From NCBI RefSeq assembly GCF_025847205.1, contig NZ_JAOYTH010000004.1, forward strand, positions 124,001 to 188,000: a DNA stretch of 64,000 nt, given 5' to 3'. Positions 39,528 to 48,881 of this stretch are shown here, piece by piece. A program made the position numbers and the translations under genes. Each line of letters opens with the position of its first letter. The stretch's first letter is position 1. The DNA is from Pararhizobium sp. YC-54 (GTDB taxonomy: Bacteria > Pseudomonadota > Alphaproteobacteria > Rhizobiales > Rhizobiaceae). The notes beneath the pieces are model-generated. The model was not told where the DNA came from, did not search any database, and was given only the letters and a program-made list of their open reading frames with translations.

Positions 39528-40415
39528 ATGACTGACAAGCGTAAAGTCCGTAAAGCTGTTTTCCCCGTCGCTGGTCTTGGAACCCGGTTCTTGCCCGCGA
39601 CCAAAGCCGTTCCCAAGGAAATGCTGACGGTCGTCGACAAGCCGGTGATCCAGTATGTCGTGGACGAGGCACTGGATGCGGGCATTGAGCACCTGATCTT
39701 CGTCACCGGCCGCAGCAAGGCGGTGATCGAGGATTACTTCGATATCCAGGTCGAACTGGAGCAGACGCTGCGCGAGCGCAACAAGACGGCGGAATTGACG
39801 CTTCTGGAAGGCATTCTTCCGGTTGCCGGAAGCACCAGCTTTACCCGCCAGCAGTCGCCGCTCGGTCTCGGCCATGCCGTCTGGTGCGCGCGCGAGCTCG
39901 TCGGCGATGAACCCTTTGCGCTGCTTTTGCCCGACATGATCATGCAGGCCGAGAAGGGCTGCCTGAAGGGCATGGTCGAGCTTTACGAGCAGAGCGGCGG
40001 CAACGTCATCGCCGTGGAAGAATGTGCCCCCGACCAGGCCCACAAGTATGGGATCGTCGGCGCCGGCGAGAAGGTCGGCGACGGGTTCAAGATCACCAAG
40101 ATGGTCGAGAAGCCGGCGCCGGGCACGGCACCGTCGAACTTCTTCATCAACGGCCGCTATATCCTGCAACCGGAAATCTTCTCGATCCTCGCTACCCAGG
40201 AGCGTGGTGCCGGCAACGAGATCCAATTGACCGATGGCATGCTGAAACTTGCCCGGACGCAGGATTTCGCCGGTTACCATTTCCGCGGCAATACCTATGA
40301 CTGCGGCATGAAAGAGGGCTTTATTCTGGCCAACGTCGCCTTCGCGCTTGAGCGCGGCGACATCCGGCCGGGCGTGGAAGGCCCTTTGAAAGCCTTGCTT
40401 CAGGGCCTGAAATAA
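39528..40415 (+). CDS. galU: UTP-glucose-1-phosphate uridylyltransferase
   Basis: GalU makes UDP-glucose, the donor for exopolysaccharide, lipopolysaccharide and cyclic glucans. The 295 residues open with the nucleotide-binding motif [23 protein letters not shown] at 10-32 and contain [23 protein letters not shown] and [17 protein letters not shown], all typical of GalU. The ATG at 39528 has TGGAGA about 9 bases upstream; the longer frame would add a non-conserved extension. A strong terminator follows. Confidence 0.95.
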   Translation: MTDKRKVRKAVFPVAGLGTRFLPATKAVPKEMLTVVDKPVIQYVVDEALDAGIEHLIFVTGRSKAVIEDYFDIQVELEQTLRERNKTAELTLLEGILPVAGSTSFTRQQSPLGLGHAVWCARELVGDEPFALLLPDMIMQAEKGCLKGMVELYEQSGGNVIAVEECAPDQAHKYGIVGAGEKVGDGFKITKMVEKPAPGTAPSNFFINGRYILQPEIFSILATQERGAGNEIQLTDGMLKLARTQDFAGYHFRGNTYDCGMKEGFILANVAFALERGDIRPGVEGPLKALLQGLK

Positions 40416-40440
40416 GCCTGTCGATAGACGCAAGAAAGCG

Positions 40441-40476
40441 CCCGCTGACGGAAACGTCAGCGGGTCTTTTTGTTTT
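40441..40476 (+). terminator. Intrinsic terminator of galU
   Basis: CCCGCTGACG-GAAA-CGTCAGCGGG is a perfect 10-base-pair stem with a GAAA loop, followed by TCTTTTTGTTTT. The convergent beta-barrel gene ends just beyond it at 40482, so the hairpin may also serve the other strand weakly. Confidence 0.88.
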
Positions 40477-40481
40477 CCGGA

Positions 40482-41939
40482 TCAGCGGCGCAAAGTCAGC
40501 CCGACGCCGACGCGCGCGATATTGGTTGCCGGGCCGCTGTCGCGGGTCGTGTGTTCGTAGCTGACGTCGCCCGTCAGGGCGAGGTAACGGTTCAGGTCCC
40601 AGGTGAGACCGGCACCCGTCAGCCAGACTTTTTCGTCGTCCGAACTGCCGCTCTGGAAATTGCGGAAGGTCAGGCTATTGGACAGCCGTGCCACGAGCGC
40701 GGTGCGCAATTCATGGGTCGCCCTGCTGCTCAGCGTATAGACCATGGCGCCGCTTTCGCCGGCGGTCGTCGATGGTTCGATACCGGTCGAGATACCGTAA
40801 GCGATGTCGGTGCCGCGCTGCGGCGACCAATTGATCAGACCGTCGATGGTGAATCCCTTCAGCTCGTCGAGGCGGTTGTCGTCGAACCGGTAGGTTTGAT
40901 AACCGAGCGCGATCTCGCCATTGAGCTTTTCGCCAAGATCGGCCTCGATACCGGCTCGCGCGCCGTAGCTGTCATAGGATCGCTCGAAGCCGAGCGTGTC
41001 CCGGCGCAGGTCGTAGATCGATTTTCCCGCTGACGCCTCGATGAACGGAATAAGCGCCGGCGACAATTCGTAGCCGACGCGCACGGTGAGCGCGCCCGCG
41101 TTGCGGTTTCTGTCCTTCATCGACAGCGTACCGCCATTGTCGAGTTCCGCGTCGCCATAGACATACCGGTCGAAATCGATCTTGGCGGAGCCACGCAAAA
41201 TGCCGAAGTCGCGCTCGATGCCGGCGCCGAGCGTATACTGGTCGATGCCCGACTGGACGCTGGCATTGCTGATGGCGTTCGGATCGGTCGAATCCTCACG
41301 TTCGAAATGATAGCCGGCCTTGAGCGTTGCGGTTGTCTGCTCGGAGAGATCGAGGCGCAGGGCGGCTTCGACGTCGGCCGTCGGTTCTGTCTCGCCGGTG
41401 CCGGAGACATTGCGCTGCCATGTGCCTTCGCCGGTGACTGTCAGCTGGTGGCGGGACCAGTCGGAGGTGAGCGTGCCTTTCAGTCCGGTTTCCAGATAGC
41501 TGCGGTTTTCCTTCGAATTGCCGGTCTTGTTGCTTTCGAAATTGTAGCTCTGGCCGAGCGTCGGCTTCAGGGTGAAGCTGCCAAGCCGGATGCCTTGCGC
41601 ATCGTTGCGATCGATATCGAGCTGCGATCTGAGGCCATCGACGGTGTTTTCGCGCAGGTTGGTGCGGGCCATGTCCTCATCGACCATGGGGTCGTTGAGC
41701 AGCGGTTCGCCGGCATCGGTGCTGATCGAGCCGGTGGTGATCGCTGCATCCTGCGCAGGTGCCGCGCCGGGAAGGGTCACGGCATTGGAGGTGCCGGTTG
41801 CCGTTGCTTCGCCGGATGCCGGAAGAAGCGCTTGCGCAGACACACTATCGGGCAAGACCAGCGCACAGCCGGCCATCAGCCAGGCCGCAGCCTGGCGCGC
41901 GAGGCTCGTCCTCTTCGTGCGTGGAGTGAATGGCGTCAT
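40482..41939 (-). CDS. Outer membrane beta-barrel protein (BBP2_2-like)
   Basis: The 485-residue protein has a signal peptide (AWLMAGCALVLPDSVSAQA, cut near residue 36), a low-complexity stretch to about 110, and then alternating amphipathic strands (LKPTLGQSYNFESNKTG, LKAGYHFEREDS, TVRVGYELSPALIPFIEASAG). This is the plan of the putative beta-barrel porin family 2 often annotated as outer membrane beta-barrel protein. In other alphaproteobacteria similar proteins sit near polysaccharide export genes; here galU is convergent with it. The C terminus ends GVGLTLRR rather than in phenylalanine. Confidence 0.75.
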   Translation of the reverse strand: MTPFTPRTKRTSLARQAAAWLMAGCALVLPDSVSAQALLPASGEATATGTSNAVTLPGAAPAQDAAITTGSISTDAGEPLLNDPMVDEDMARTNLRENTVDGLRSQLDIDRNDAQGIRLGSFTLKPTLGQSYNFESNKTGNSKENRSYLETGLKGTLTSDWSRHQLTVTGEGTWQRNVSGTGETEPTADVEAALRLDLSEQTTATLKAGYHFEREDSTDPNAISNASVQSGIDQYTLGAGIERDFGILRGSAKIDFDRYVYGDAELDNGGTLSMKDRNRNAGALTVRVGYELSPALIPFIEASAGKSIYDLRRDTLGFERSYDSYGARAGIEADLGEKLNGEIALGYQTYRFDDNRLDELKGFTIDGLINWSPQRGTDIAYGISTGIEPSTTAGESGAMVYTLSSRATHELRTALVARLSNSLTFRNFQSGSSDDEKVWLTGAGLTWDLNRYLALTGDVSYEHTTRDSGPATNIARVGVGLTLRR

Positions 41940-42033
41940 CTGCCGAATGCCCGGAAATCCGTTTACCAGTGTTGAGCAACCGTAAACGGATGTGGTTAAC
42001 CATTCCTTTCCGAAGCGGCATTCGGCTTTATTT

Positions 42034-42492
42034 TCAGGCGCTTTCGACCGTCAACCGGCCGCCAGTGCTGCCGATGACCTTGACGCGGCTGCCAGCCGGC
42101 AGATCGGGCCCGTTGACAGTCCAGGTCGTGTCGTCGAGCCGGATGCGGCCGCGCCCCTCGGCAATCGGCTGTTCCAGCACGGCTGTGCGGCCGATGAGGC
42201 TCGCACCACGCTGGTTGAGCAGCGGCTCGTCAGACGTATCGCCGGAACGGGCAAGCAGCCGGCGGCCAATGAAAACTGCGGCAACGGAAAGAACGGCAAA
42301 GAATACCATTTGCGCCTGCCAAACCCAGAATCCGGCTTCCCAGAGCAGAAGCGAGACGGCGCCGGTCAAAATGGCGGCAATGCCGATCCAGACGAGGAAG
42401 ACGCCGGGGGCGACGACTTCGGCCGCCAGGAGCATGAGGCCCAGCACCCACCAGCTCCAGGGTCCGAGTTCGAGGATGATACGCTCGATCAT
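42034..42492 (-). CDS. NfeD family membrane protein
   Basis: The 152 residues have three hydrophobic segments in the first 80 (WWVLGLMLLAAEVVAPGVFLVWIGIAAIL onward) and a C-terminal OB-fold-like domain (GRTAVLEQPIAEGRGRIRLDDTTWTV). This is the short NfeD form that pairs with SPFH proteins, as YbbJ with QmcA in E. coli. It begins 3 bases after the SPFH gene, so the two are one operon and probably one membrane complex. Confidence 0.88.
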   Translation of the reverse strand: MIERIILELGPWSWWVLGLMLLAAEVVAPGVFLVWIGIAAILTGAVSLLLWEAGFWVWQAQMVFFAVLSVAAVFIGRRLLARSGDTSDEPLLNQRGASLIGRTAVLEQPIAEGRGRIRLDDTTWTVNGPDLPAGSRVKVIGSTGGRLTVESA

Positions 42493-42495
42493 CGA

Positions 42496-43506
42496 TCAAC
42501 CTTCCTGCTTGGCCGTATCGAACGGATTGCGGACGGGCACGGTGCGCGGCGTCGCCTGGCGTGTGGATGCCGGCCCATTGCCGCCACCGTCGCCGAAGAC
42601 TTCACGCGCAATCGCGCCGATGCCGCCGAGGGAGCCGATCAGCGAGGAGGCCTCCATCGGCATCAGCACGATCTTGGAATTCGGTGCGGTGCCGATCGAG
42701 GCCATGGCCTCGGTGTATTTCTGGGCGACGAAGTAGTTGATTGCCTGCACGTCGCCGGCGGCAATCGCTTCCGAGACCATCTTGGTGGCCTTGGCCTCGG
42801 CCTCGGCCAGACGCTCGCGCGCTTCGGCATCGCGAAAGGCGGCTTCGCGCTGGCCTTCGGCCTGCAGGATCGCCGACTGCTTGGCGCCCTCGGCACGCAG
42901 GATCTGGGCGTTGCGCGAGCCTTCGGCTTCCAGCACCTGGGCGCGCTTTTCACGCTCGGCCTTCATCTGGCGGGCCATCGCATCGACCAGGTCCTTCGGC
43001 GGCTGGATATCCTTGATCTCGACGCGGGTGACCTTGATGCCCCAGGGGCCGACCGCTTCGTCGACCACATGCAGGAGCTTGTCGTTGATGATCTCGCGGT
43101 TCGACAAGAGTTCGTCGAGGTCCATCGAGCCCATGACGGAGCGGATATTGGTCATCGTCAGGTTGAGGATAGCGCTCTGCAGATCGGAGACCTGATAGGC
43201 TGCCTCTGCCGCGTTCAGCACCTGGTAGAAGGCGACGGCATCGGCGGCGCAGCTGGCATTGTCGCGGGTGATGACCTCCTGCGTCGGAACGTCGAGCACC
43301 TGCTCCATGACGTTCATCCTGGCGCCGATGCTGTCTATGAAAGGGATGATGATATTGAGCCCCGGCTCAAGGGTTCGCGTGTATCGACCAAAGCGTTCGA
43401 CGGTGTAACGATAGCCTTGCGGTACTGTTTTCACCCCCTTGAAGATGAGAAGAACGGCTAGCACCACGAGTCCGATAACGGCGATATCCAGTCCGGCCAG
43501 AGGCAT
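42496..43506 (-). CDS. SPFH domain (stomatin/QmcA-like) membrane protein
   Basis: The 336-residue protein has one N-terminal membrane segment (IAVIGLVVLAVLLIFKGV) followed by an SPFH domain (VKTVPQGYRYTVERFGRYTRTLEPGLNIIIPFIDSIG) and a long Ala/Glu/Arg-rich coiled coil at about 180-270. This is the QmcA (YbbK) layout; members form large membrane cages or microdomains and modulate proteases such as FtsH. It is the first gene of a pair with NfeD. Its start is 154 bases from the divergent queC start. Confidence 0.9.
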   Translation of the reverse strand: MPLAGLDIAVIGLVVLAVLLIFKGVKTVPQGYRYTVERFGRYTRTLEPGLNIIIPFIDSIGARMNVMEQVLDVPTQEVITRDNASCAADAVAFYQVLNAAEAAYQVSDLQSAILNLTMTNIRSVMGSMDLDELLSNREIINDKLLHVVDEAVGPWGIKVTRVEIKDIQPPKDLVDAMARQMKAEREKRAQVLEAEGSRNAQILRAEGAKQSAILQAEGQREAAFRDAEARERLAEAEAKATKMVSEAIAAGDVQAINYFVAQKYTEAMASIGTAPNSKIVLMPMEASSLIGSLGGIGAIAREVFGDGGGNGPASTRQATPRTVPVRNPFDTAKQEG

Positions 43507-43620
43507 CCGGTTTCTCCCTTAATGGTTTGTTTCGCCACACTTTACGCAACCGGCGTCAAGAAGCCAGCGGATTTCCCCATTCACAAAGCCTGCTTTTTAG
43601 ACTAAAGAGCGCCATTCGCT

Positions 43621-43654
43621 TACCGGTCGCAGCCTACCCGGTCAAAACAAGGAC
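43621..43654 (+). promoter_or_regulatory. preQ1-I riboswitch ahead of queC
   Basis: Stem P1 is ACCGG (43622-43626) with CCGGT (43638-43642). The loop TCGCAG-CCTAC and the tail CAAAACAAGG (43643-43652) match, nearly base for base, the loop and tail of the well-studied Thermoanaerobacter preQ1-I aptamer as I recall it. The tail ends in the ribosome site AAGGA, 9 bases before the queC ATG, so ligand binding should form the pseudoknot that hides it and turn translation off. Confidence 0.85.
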
Positions 43655-43660
43655 TAGACT

Positions 43661-44371
43661 ATGAAAACCATCGTGATCTGCTCCGGCGGATTGGATTCCG
43701 TTTCGCTTGCCCACAAGGTGGCAGCCGAACATACGCTTGCAGCGCTCCTCTCCTTCGACTACGGCCAGCGCCACAAGAAGGAACTGGATTTTGCCGCAGC
43801 CTGTGCCGCGCGGCTGAATGTGCCGCATCACATCATCGACATAAGCGCGATCGGCGCCCATCTGACCGGGTCGGCGCTCACAGACGATATTGCCGTTCCG
43901 GACGGGCATTATGCCGAAGAGACCATGAAGGCGACGGTCGTGCCCAATCGCAACGCCATCATGCTGGCGATTGCCTTCGGGGTTGCTGCTGCGCAGAAGG
44001 CCGATGCGGTGGCAACCGCCGTGCATGGCGGCGATCACTTCATCTATCCCGATTGCCGTCCGGGGTTCATCGATGCGTTCCAGGCGATGCAGAACCACGC
44101 GACCGAGGGGTATGCCGCAGTCACGCTCTATGCTCCTTATGTGAACGGATCGAAGGCCGATATCGTCACGGACGGCGCCAAGAACGGCACGCCGTTTGCC
44201 GAGACCTGGTCCTGCTACAAGGGTGGTGCGCGCCATTGCGGCCGATGCGGCACCTGCGTGGAGCGGCGCGAGGCCTTTCATCTGGCAGGCATTGCCGATC
44301 CGACGGACTACGAGGATACCGGTTTCTGGGTCTCGGCGACGGGCGGATTTACTGCGGCGGAGGTGAAGTGA
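43661..44371 (+). CDS. queC: 7-cyano-7-deazaguanine synthase
   Basis: QueC converts 7-carboxy-7-deazaguanine to preQ0 with ATP and ammonia, in the pathway to queuosine in tRNA. The 236 residues hold the PP-loop SGGLDSVS at about 8-15 and the C-terminal zinc cysteines C185, C193, C196 and C199 in TWSCYKGGARHCGRCGTC. It is the first gene of queC-queD-queE, under a preQ1-I riboswitch. Its stop TGA overlaps the queD ATG by one base. Confidence 0.96.
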   Translation: MKTIVICSGGLDSVSLAHKVAAEHTLAALLSFDYGQRHKKELDFAAACAARLNVPHHIIDISAIGAHLTGSALTDDIAVPDGHYAEETMKATVVPNRNAIMLAIAFGVAAAQKADAVATAVHGGDHFIYPDCRPGFIDAFQAMQNHATEGYAAVTLYAPYVNGSKADIVTDGAKNGTPFAETWSCYKGGARHCGRCGTCVERREAFHLAGIADPTDYEDTGFWVSATGGFTAAEVK

Positions 44372-44727
44372 TGTTTCGCATCAGCAAGGAGTTTCATTTC
44401 TCCGCCTCGCACCAGCTCACCAGCCTTCCGGCCGACCATCAATGTGCGCGGCTGCATGGGCATAATTATGTGGTGGTGGTCGAGCTTGCCGCCGAAGAGC
44501 TGAACGAACACGGTTTCGTGCGCGACTATCACGAGCTGTCGCCGCTCAAGCGCTACATCGACGAGACCTTCGATCATCGCCATCTCAACGATGTTCTCGG
44601 CCATGACCGGGTGACGGCGGAATGTCTGGCGCGGCATTTTTACGACTGGTGCAAGGCGCGTCTGCCGGAGACGGCGGCGGTGAAGGTTAGCGAGACGCCC
44701 AAGACCTGGGCGGAATACCGGCCATGA
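44371..44727 (+). CDS. queD: 6-carboxytetrahydropterin synthase
   Basis: QueD turns dihydroneopterin triphosphate into 6-carboxy-5,6,7,8-tetrahydropterin. The 118 residues carry the zinc ligands H14 in FSASHQL and H29 and H31 in RLHGHNY, with catalytic C25 just before, and DHRHLND at about 69-74. The length is normal for short bacterial QueD. It overlaps queC by one base and queE by four (ATGA), so the three proteins are made from one mRNA. Confidence 0.95.
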   Translation: MFRISKEFHFSASHQLTSLPADHQCARLHGHNYVVVVELAAEELNEHGFVRDYHELSPLKRYIDETFDHRHLNDVLGHDRVTAECLARHFYDWCKARLPETAAVKVSETPKTWAEYRP

Positions 44728-45464
44728 CGGCCAAGTCTGGAGGCGGCCTTATTCGCGTGTCGGAGATGTTTGGTCCGACGATCCAGGGCGAGGGCGTCTT
44801 GATCGGCCTGCCGACCGTCTTCGTGCGCACCGGTGGCTGCGATTATCGCTGTTCATGGTGCGACAGCCTGCATGCCGTGGACAGCCGCTATCGCGACGAC
44901 TGGACGCCGATGACGCCACAGGCGGTATGGGACGAGGTGAGGCGGCTTTCGGGTGGCGTGCCGGTGATGGTGTCTCTGTCGGGTGGCAATCCGGCGATCC
45001 AGCCACTGGGTGCCGTGATCACGCTCGGGCACCATGAAGGTTACCGTTTCGCGCTGGAAACGCAGGGCTCCGTGGCGAAAGAGTGGTTTGCCGATCTCGA
45101 TGTGCTGGTCCTCAGCCCCAAGCCGCCATCCAGTGGCATGGAAACGGACTGGTGGCTGTTCGACAGCTGTCTTGAGGCCGCCCGCGGGCGGCCGGAAACG
45201 GCCTTGAAAATCGTTGTCTTCGACGAGGCGGACTATGCCTACGCACGCGCAGCTGCGGCGCGCTATCCGCAGCTGCCGGTCTATCTTCAACCGGGCAATC
45301 ACACGCCGCCTAATGGCGATGAGGCGGATGCCGGCATCGACATGGATGGCATCGCCGAGCGCATGCGCTGGCTGGTGGACAAGGTGACACACGACCGCTG
45401 GTTTAACGCCCGGGTGCTGCCGCAACTGCATGTACTTTTGTGGGGCAACAGGCGCGGGGTTTAA
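44724..45464 (+). CDS. queE: 7-carboxy-7-deazaguanine synthase (radical SAM)
   Basis: QueE rearranges 6-carboxytetrahydropterin to 7-carboxy-7-deazaguanine by radical chemistry with S-adenosylmethionine and Mg. The 246 residues have the cluster motif CxxxCxxC as C39, C43 and C46 in [12 protein letters not shown], preceded by [10 protein letters not shown]. The glycine-rich [11 protein letters not shown] is the SAM contact. It is the last gene of the operon and its stop overlaps the convergent hemH stop by 4 bases. FolE and later queuosine genes are not in this window. Confidence 0.95.
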   Translation: MTAKSGGGLIRVSEMFGPTIQGEGVLIGLPTVFVRTGGCDYRCSWCDSLHAVDSRYRDDWTPMTPQAVWDEVRRLSGGVPVMVSLSGGNPAIQPLGAVITLGHHEGYRFALETQGSVAKEWFADLDVLVLSPKPPSSGMETDWWLFDSCLEAARGRPETALKIVVFDEADYAYARAAAARYPQLPVYLQPGNHTPPNGDEADAGIDMDGIAERMRWLVDKVTHDRWFNARVLPQLHVLLWGNRRGV

Positions 45465-46495
45465 ACCCAGCCCATCAGTTCCCGGCGCACCACATGTTCC
45501 AGCACGGTCATGCCGCCCTCGCTGTCATTCAGGCAGGGTATGTGGGCAAACTTCTCGCCGCCCGCATGGTGGAAGGTCTCGGCGGCTTCCACCGCGATTT
45601 CCTCCAGCGTTTCCAGGCAGTCCGAAACGAAACCCGGATTGATCACGGCGATGCGCTTGACGCCGTCCTTGCCGAGTTTCTCGACGGTCTTGTCGGTATA
45701 GGGCTGCAGCCATTCCTCCGGTCCGAAGCGGGATTGGAAGGTGACCTGCAGCTTCTCCTTCGACCAGCCGAGCTTTTCGCGCAGCAGACGCGCCGTTTTC
45801 TGACACTGACAGTAATAGGGATCGCCCTTGTCGAAATAGGATTGCGGGATGCCGTGGAAGGATGTCAGCACCACCTCCGGCTCCCAGTCGAGCGTAGCGA
45901 GATGGCCGGTGATCGAATTGGCCAGCGCCTCGATGTAGACCGGATCATCATGGTAAGGTGCTACGGTGCGCAGGGCCGGCTGCCAGCGCATTTTCAAAAG
46001 TGCCTTGAAAGCCTCGTCATTGACGGTCGCCGTGGTCGCTGCCGCATATTGCGGATAGAGCGGAAAGAGAAGGATCTTTTCGCAGCCGTCCTTCTGCAGT
46101 TCCTCCATCTTGGATTTGATCGACGGCTGGCCGTAGCGCATGGCCCAATCGACGCGGACATTCGGCAAGCCGGCGAAGGATTTCGCCATCGTCTCTGCCT
46201 GGTTGCGGGTATAGGTGCGCAGGTAGCTCTCGTTCAACTCCTTGTTCCAGATCGTCTCATAGGCCTTGCCGACCTTGGCAGGCCTGGTATTGAGCACGAT
46301 GCCGAACAGGATCGGATACCAGAACAATGGCGACCACTCGATCACCCGCCGGTCCATCAGGAATTGCTTGAGATAACGCCGCATCGACACCTTGTCGGTG
46401 CCATCGGGCGTGCCGAGATTGACCAGCAGCACACCCACCTTGCCAAACTTGATGGATGGATGGTTCGGGGTGGTCATCTCGGTGGCGGCGGTCAT
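45461..46495 (-). CDS. hemH: Ferrochelatase
   Basis: HemH inserts ferrous iron into protoporphyrin IX, the last step of protoheme synthesis, at the cytosolic membrane face. The 344 residues include [12 protein letters not shown] near 20-31, the catalytic H214 in [19 protein letters not shown], a cysteine pair in [10 protein letters not shown], and [15 protein letters not shown], which holds the conserved acidic residues. Start at 46495, with an internal ATG 18 bases on. It converges with queE without a terminator between them. Confidence 0.95.
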   Translation of the reverse strand: MTAATEMTTPNHPSIKFGKVGVLLVNLGTPDGTDKVSMRRYLKQFLMDRRVIEWSPLFWYPILFGIVLNTRPAKVGKAYETIWNKELNESYLRTYTRNQAETMAKSFAGLPNVRVDWAMRYGQPSIKSKMEELQKDGCEKILLFPLYPQYAAATTATVNDEAFKALLKMRWQPALRTVAPYHDDPVYIEALANSITGHLATLDWEPEVVLTSFHGIPQSYFDKGDPYYCQCQKTARLLREKLGWSKEKLQVTFQSRFGPEEWLQPYTDKTVEKLGKDGVKRIAVINPGFVSDCLETLEEIAVEAAETFHHAGGEKFAHIPCLNDSEGGMTVLEHVVRRELMGWV

Positions 46496-46565
46496 GGCAT
46501 ATCCTGCAGGGTACGGGGCGGCATCTGTTATACGGCAAGGGTCATCTGCGGTTCATGCCGTTCTT

Positions 46566-46600
46566 AAAAAGAAAAACCGGCCCGGGGAACCCCGGACCGG
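46566..46600 (-). terminator. Intrinsic terminator of the 5'-nucleotidase/LysM gene
   Basis: On the minus strand CCGGTCCGGGG pairs with CCCCGGGCCGG and leads into TTTTTCTTTTT. It begins 25 bases after the stop at 46625. Confidence 0.9.
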
Positions 46601-46624
46601 CTGTTTGGCAAGAGACATATTGTC

Positions 46625-48517
46625 TTACTTGGCCGGAATCGTCAGTTCCTTGCCGATTTCCAGCCGCTTTGGAGCCGGGTTGCCGTTCGCCTCGGCAATC
46701 GTCTTCCACAGTTCGCCATTGCCATAGACGGCCTTGGCGAGATCCCAGAGCGTATCGCCGCTGACGATAACATGCTTGGTTTCTGCGGTTGCCACTGCGT
46801 CCGCAGTCGGCTTGGCTTGTGGCGTCGCCGTTTCCGTCGCGGCCGGCTTGGCGTCGGTGGTCACGGCCGTGTCGGTGCTTGTCTGCGTCGATGGCTCTGC
46901 CGGGACCGCTGCTGCGATTTCCGTGATGCGGCCGTCGGTCTTCGGCTTGTAGGGATTGTTGGCTGTCAGGTAGTCGGCAAGAACCGTCTCAAGCCCCGGA
47001 CCGTAGTCATAGGCATTTTCGGCCTTGGTCTTGAAGACGCTGTAGCCATCGCCGCCATTGCGCATGAAGTTGTTGCTGACGACGTTGTAGGTCTTGGCCG
47101 CATCGAGCGGCACATAGGCTTCGCCTTCCTTGACCTCGACGACGGAGAGCCGGCTGCCGGCAGGGCGGGATTTATCGAAGGAGAACTTCATGCCGGCCAC
47201 CTGCGGGAAACGGCCGCCGGCTTCCTCGATCTGGCTGAGGCCGTTTTCCAGCGCGGCAGCGATGTCGGCGCCCTTGATCTGGAAGGTCGCAACCGTGTTC
47301 TGGAACGGCAGGACGGTAATCGCCTCGCCCATCGACACATCGCCGGCGTCGATCGAGGCACGCAGGCCGCCGCCATTGGTGATGGCGATGGTCACGCCCT
47401 GGCCCTTGACGCGGTCGAGCATGGCGTCCGCCACCAGGTCGCCCATCTCGCATTCCCTGGCGCGGCAGGATTCGCGGCTGCCGTCGATCGGTGCTTCGGT
47501 CTTGCCGATGATCTTCGTCTTCAGCTCTTCGATCGGCTTGCCGAGCTCCTTGATACGGGCAAGGATTGTTTCGTCCGGCTTGAACTTGGAATCGATCAGG
47601 ATCGGATCGCCCTTGGCGGATTTGACGACGCCGTTATCGTCGAAATTGACGATGAGATCGCCGAGATACTTGCTGTAGGAACCGGCCTGGACGACCGGAA
47701 CCTTGTAGCCGCCGGGATTGTCGACCATCGTCGGATAGGGGCCTTCGGCCTTCTCGTCGGTGTTGGACAACAGGCTGTGCGAATGGCCGCCGACGACGAT
47801 ATCCACGTCGGGAATCTTGGCGATGACGGCGAGATCGCGCGGATAGCCGACATGGGTGAGCGCGATGATCTTGTTGACGCCCTGTTTCTTCAAGTCTTCA
47901 ACGGCCGTGGTGATCGTATCGACATCAAGTCCGATCAGCACATTGTCGCCCGGCGAGGAGATTTCGGTCGTGTCATTGGTGACGGCGCCGACGATGCCGA
48001 TCTTCTGGCCGCCGACATCGAGCACCAGCGACGGCTTGATACGATCAACCAGCTTGGACTTGTAGCCGGCGAGAACGTTTGACGAGATGACCGGGAAGGT
48101 GACCTTGTCGAGGAAGGGGATCAGGCCCTCTTCACCCTCGTCGAACTCGTGGTTGCCGATGGTCATGGCGTCGAACTTCATCAGGTTGAGGAATTCGGCT
48201 TCGGCAGCGCCCTTGTAGGTCGTGAAGAACAGCGATCCCTGGAAGTTATCGCCGGCGTTCAGCAAAAGCACGTTCTTGCTGGTCAATTCCTGCCGCTTCT
48301 GATCGATCGCCACCTTCAGCCGGGCCGCGCCGCCGAAGCATTCGTTCTTGCCTTCCTCCTCGGCCGAGCAGGTGGAATCGAATTTGTTGATCGACTCGAT
48401 GCGCGAGTGGAAGTCGTTGATATGCAGGATGTTCAATTCATAATCGGCGAAGGCAGCACCGGACGAAAGCGCAAGGATCGAGGCTGTCATCAGCCCGGTT
48501 CGCAATTGTCTGATCAT
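46625..48517 (-). CDS. Periplasmic 5'-nucleotidase/bifunctional phosphoesterase with C-terminal LysM domain
   Basis: The 630-residue protein has a signal peptide (ASILALSSGAAFA, cut before DYELN). The metallophosphoesterase domain shows ILHINDFHSR, NAGDNFQGS, IGNHEFDEG and VVGGHSHS, giving the two-metal centre. The 5'-nucleotidase C-terminal domain follows (TNGGGLRASIDAGDVSMGEA, NNFMRNGGDGYSVF). After a Thr/Ala/Pro linker, residues about 582-630 form a LysM domain (HVIVSGDTLWDLAKAVYGNG) that binds peptidoglycan. It probably releases phosphate and nucleosides from nucleotides in the periplasm while held at the cell wall. Confidence 0.9.
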   Translation of the reverse strand: MIRQLRTGLMTASILALSSGAAFADYELNILHINDFHSRIESINKFDSTCSAEEEGKNECFGGAARLKVAIDQKRQELTSKNVLLLNAGDNFQGSLFFTTYKGAAEAEFLNLMKFDAMTIGNHEFDEGEEGLIPFLDKVTFPVISSNVLAGYKSKLVDRIKPSLVLDVGGQKIGIVGAVTNDTTEISSPGDNVLIGLDVDTITTAVEDLKKQGVNKIIALTHVGYPRDLAVIAKIPDVDIVVGGHSHSLLSNTDEKAEGPYPTMVDNPGGYKVPVVQAGSYSKYLGDLIVNFDDNGVVKSAKGDPILIDSKFKPDETILARIKELGKPIEELKTKIIGKTEAPIDGSRESCRARECEMGDLVADAMLDRVKGQGVTIAITNGGGLRASIDAGDVSMGEAITVLPFQNTVATFQIKGADIAAALENGLSQIEEAGGRFPQVAGMKFSFDKSRPAGSRLSVVEVKEGEAYVPLDAAKTYNVVSNNFMRNGGDGYSVFKTKAENAYDYGPGLETVLADYLTANNPYKPKTDGRITEIAAAVPAEPSTQTSTDTAVTTDAKPAATETATPQAKPTADAVATAETKHVIVSGDTLWDLAKAVYGNGELWKTIAEANGNPAPKRLEIGKELTIPAK

Positions 48518-48881
48518 GGATGTCTCCTGTTCTGGCGTTTATTGTCCGCATAATAGAGCACGGTCGTGACACTTGGGTCGAAATGGATGGTTTCATTTGG
48601 TTGCACCGACATCAAGCCCTAAATCGATCTGCACCTTCGGCGCCTTCCGGCAAGGTTAAAATCGATGGGCCAACCCAAAAAAGCCGCCGGAGGGGTTCGG
48701 CGGCGGGTATCGAGTTGTGGGCGGCAATTCGTCCAGATGCGGGATAGGGAGGCGCCGAAGTCCAGCTTTGCCGGCACCGCGACGATTGCAGCGCTGGTTG
48801 CACAGGGAGATCACGCCCGTCCGGCTACAGCGCCGCGCGTGATGACGCGCAAAGTCGCTGCAGCATTTTGATGATACTGCG
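48518..48881. other. Intergenic region between the 5'-nucleotidase and omp10
   Basis: About 360 bases without a supported gene. It carries the promoter of the 5'-nucleotidase gene at its left end. A strong minus-strand terminator lies at 48677-48704, described separately, some 180 bases after omp10. Confidence 0.4.
48677..48704 (-). terminator. Strong minus-strand terminator downstream of omp10
   Basis: On the minus strand GCCGCCG pairs with CGGCGGC around the loop AACCCCTC and is followed by six T residues. It may end the omp10 transcript after a 180-base tail, or belong to a separate short RNA in between. Confidence 0.8.

Noticed and set aside
48612..48803. 63-codon minus-strand frame between omp10 and the 5'-nucleotidase
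   Set aside because: It runs across a strong terminator hairpin and has no ribosome site.
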